A stretch of DNA of 16,785 nucleotides from JASJBU01 sp965372385 (GTDB lineage Bacteria > Pseudomonadota > Gammaproteobacteria > Chromatiales > Chromatiaceae). The stretch lies in the NCBI GenBank assembly GCA_965372385.1, contig CBDVCD010000044.1:1-16785 (forward strand), written 5' to 3'. Position numbers and translations under genes: made by a program. Below the pieces are notes generated by a model. The model ran no database searches and was not told the DNA's origin. It saw nothing but the letters and a program-made list of their open reading frames with translations. Of this stretch, positions 15,061 through 16,785 are shown piece by piece (within the stretch, counting starts at the first letter, position 1; every line of letters begins with the position of its first letter).

Positions 15061-15241
15061 GAGCCTGGGTCCGACGGTTGAACGACTGCAATCTGGTCAA
15101 TAGCGATTGAGCCAGGGTAGGGATTTATAATTTTATTTCCTAAGTTGACGGGGCAGCGGGGATTGGCACTTGGCTTGTGCCGGCTCACTGCAAGGGTGAA
15201 GGCCGGATATACAACGCTAGCCCGTGGTTTCATGGTGTTGA

Positions 15242-15278
15242 GGCTATCCATCCGCCAGAGATGGGCGGTTCTTTAGCC
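15242..15278 (-). promoter_or_regulatory. Two-tier hairpin over the response regulator stop codon
   Basis: On the minus strand GGCTA (15274-15278) and CCGCC pair with GGCGG and TAGCC (15242-15246). This gives two 5-base stems around a 7-base loop with 5-base internal bulges. The outer stem includes part of the regulator's TAA stop. No T run follows, so it is not a standard terminator. It may attenuate or stabilise the message before the kinase gene. Confidence 0.4.
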
Positions 15279-15926
15279 TATAAGATATCCTACCCCCCTG
15301 ATGGTGACGATTGACTTGATTCCCAGTTTTTTTCGCAGGTGATGGATGTGTACCTCTACCGCGTTACTTTCAACCTCACCGCCCCAGCCATACAGGGACT
15401 CCTCGATCTGTCTGCGGGAAATGACCCGCCCCGTGTTCTCCATCAACAGTTGCAGAATGCTGAACTCACGGTTGGATAGATTGACGTAGCGGCCATCCAC
15501 GCTAACGGTATGAGTATGTGTGTCGAGGCAGAGGTTGTCTACCTGCAATTGTGGGGCCGCATGTCCGCGGTTCCTGCGATGCAGGGCCTGTATGCGCGCG
15601 CATAGCTCATCAATTTCAAAGGGTTTGATGACATAGTCATCCGCACCGGAATTCAACAAATTGACCCGATCGGTTAACCGACTCTGCCCACTCAATATCA
15701 GCACTGGGATTTGATTCCTGTTCGACCTGAGACGGAACAGCAGTTCCTTGCCGGATAGTTCCGGTAGATGCAGGTCCAGAATCACAAGATCATAGCAATC
15801 CCGCAGCAGGGCATGGTCGGCGGCTTTACCATTCCGAACCCAGTCCACGACATGTCCGCGCTCATGCAGAACAGCCTGCAGTCCATCACCCAGTAGTTCA
15901 TCATCTTCCGCGATTAGCAGACGCAT
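15273..15926 (-). CDS. OmpR-family response regulator (QseB/PmrA-like)
   Basis: This is a 217-residue regulator. The receiver domain holds the acidic pair Asp8-Asp9, phospho-acceptor Asp51 in LVILDLHLPELSG, Ser79 and Lys101 in ADDYVIKPF. The C-terminal winged helix (about 128-217) ends with VEVHIHHLRKKLG and IVTIRGVGYLIG, the OmpR/PhoB pattern. It should be phosphorylated by the QseC-like kinase next to it and then bind promoter DNA. I place the start at the ATG at 15926 because AGGAGGT (15931-15937) stands 4 bases before it. A GTG two codons earlier would use bases inside that ribosome-binding site. All phosphotransfer residues are present. Targets are unknown; autoregulation would be usual for the family. 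Confidence 0.93.
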   Translation of the reverse strand: MRLLIAEDDELLGDGLQAVLHERGHVVDWVRNGKAADHALLRDCYDLVILDLHLPELSGKELLFRLRSNRNQIPVLILSGQSRLTDRVNLLNSGADDYVIKPFEIDELCARIQALHRRNRGHAAPQLQVDNLCLDTHTHTVSVDGRYVNLSNREFSILQLLMENTGRVISRRQIEESLYGWGGEVESNAVEVHIHHLRKKLGIKSIVTIRGVGYLIG

Positions 15927-16006
15927 GAGCACCTCCTGATCATCCCTTTTCTTTTTTTTAATCCATTGGGTTATTGTGAGTTAATTATTATGTTTTCAGA
16001 CGGCCG

Positions 16007-16696
16007 CTAGTTGATGGAAAGCAATTCAACCTCAAAAATCAAGGCACTGTTTGCCGGGATCGCCTTGCCTGCTCCCCGCTCGCCATAGGCGAGTTCAGGT
16101 GGGATAAAGAGTTCCCATTTGTCTCCTTCCTGCATCAGTTGCAACGCTTCGGTCCAGCCTTTGATGACCTTGTTTACTTGAAATGTAGAGGGTTTGTTAC
16201 GCCTGTATGAGCTGTCAAACTCCTTGCCGTCAATTAGCTGTCCCCGGTAGTGTACAGAGACGGAGCTGTTGGCTTGAGGGGTCTTACCCGTGCCGACGGA
16301 GAGCTCTTTATACTGCAAGCCGCTAGGCAGTGTTGTCACCCCCTCTTTCTTGGCGTTTTCGGCAAGAAATTTCTTGCCCATGACCAAATTCCGCTCTGCT
16401 TGCGCATTGGCTTTCTGCTTTTGCGCATCCGCCAGTTGCTTCTTTAGATTCGCCAGGGCCTCCAGCCTCTGCTTGGACTCCAGCATGGCAGTATCCCCAG
16501 ACAGGGCATCATCAAGCCCTTTGAGCAGCATCGCGCTATTGATCTGAGCTCCCTGGCGTTTGAAATTCTCTCCCAGCTGATACCCCAGGCTATAGCTGAT
16601 CTGGTCGTTTTCTGTTTCCAGTACGGTCTTCTCTTCAGCCAGACAGTTATTGTGTAACAGTCCCAGGGCCAGGCAAGAGATGATTAGGCGCTTCAT
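16007..16696 (-). CDS. Periplasmic FKBP-type peptidyl-prolyl cis-trans isomerase (FkpA/Mip-like)
   Basis: The 229-residue protein starts with a signal peptide (MKRLIISCLALGLLHNNCLA, likely cut after Ala20). An N-terminal dimerisation part begins ISYSLGYQLGENFKRQG and runs into a long charged helix (about 75-110, rich in Lys, Ala and Gln), the stalk typical of Mip and FkpA. The C-terminal FKBP domain (about 130-229) keeps the active-site pattern: VHYRGQLIDGKEFDSSY, FQVNKVIKGWTEALQLM, and ELAYGERGAGKAIPANSALIFEVELL. It should catalyse proline isomerisation and act as a chaperone in the periplasm. GAGGAG lies rather far (about 13 bases) from the ATG. It is a separate unit 80 bases from the regulator gene. 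Its upstream region reaches the window edge, so its promoter may be only partly included. Confidence 0.94.
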   Translation of the reverse strand: MKRLIISCLALGLLHNNCLAEEKTVLETENDQISYSLGYQLGENFKRQGAQINSAMLLKGLDDALSGDTAMLESKQRLEALANLKKQLADAQKQKANAQAERNLVMGKKFLAENAKKEGVTTLPSGLQYKELSVGTGKTPQANSSVSVHYRGQLIDGKEFDSSYRRNKPSTFQVNKVIKGWTEALQLMQEGDKWELFIPPELAYGERGAGKAIPANSALIFEVELLSIN

Positions 16697-16785
16697 GGTG
16701 AGTTCTGGTCTCCTCAGTGTTGGATAAGCAAGGCATTTCCATGCAGTGGCCGGGTAAAGGCTGTTATGCGAAAGAAATTTCTATT

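Noticed and set aside
15027..15251. 74-codon minus-strand frame between the response regulator and its kinase
   Set aside because: It has an ATG but only a weak GGCGG-like site, no signal peptide or known domain, and overlaps the kinase start by 34 bases.

Overview
The window reads as chromosomal DNA of a gammaproteobacterium. The conserved block zinc-ribbon/DUF3426 gene, dusB, fis, purH, purD on one strand, a QseBC-like two-component pair and a periplasmic FKBP-type isomerase all point that way. The order resembles what is known from Chromatiales-like and sulfur-oxidising lineages, but that narrower placement is inference. There are no rRNA or tRNA genes, no CRISPR array and no complete transposase.

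Layout from left to right. (1) Positions 173-1369 hold a RES/Xre-type toxin-antitoxin pair on the minus strand (toxin 173-862, antitoxin 859-1269). Its leader carries a perfect inverted repeat, two 17-base arms 13 bases apart (1323-1369), which looks like the autoregulatory operator. (2) Positions 1370-1910 are gene-poor: a doubtful small plus-strand ORF and a 168-base element (1732-1899) that folds end to end, a MITE-like sequence lying 11 bases past the stop of glgP. (3) Positions 1911-10311 are one long minus-strand series, read right to left: zinc-ribbon/DUF3426 membrane protein, dusB, fis, purH, purD, a VanZ-like membrane protein and glgP. dusB and fis overlap by 4 bases. purH is interrupted by an in-frame TAG codon but is otherwise intact. 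(4) Positions 10312-10620 are an intergenic gap with two palindromes and only doubtful small ORFs. (5) Positions 10621-13712, plus strand, hold a periplasmic solute-binding protein and a PAS sensor histidine kinase joined by a TGATG stop/start overlap, with no response regulator beside them. (6) Positions 13690-15926, minus strand, hold a QseC-like kinase preceded by its OmpR-family regulator. The two kinase genes converge and overlap by 23 bases at their 3' ends. (7) Positions 16007-16696, minus strand, encode a Mip/FkpA-like peptidyl-prolyl isomerase with a signal peptide.

How the genes fit together. purH and purD act in late and early de novo purine synthesis; Fis and DusB form the familiar growth-linked pair; glgP degrades glycogen. 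The binding protein plus PAS kinase probably form a ligand-sensing unit in which the sensor domain is a separate secreted protein. The points most worth a second look are the amber codon in purH, the binding-protein/kinase pair, the toxin-antitoxin operator and the end-to-end hairpin element.
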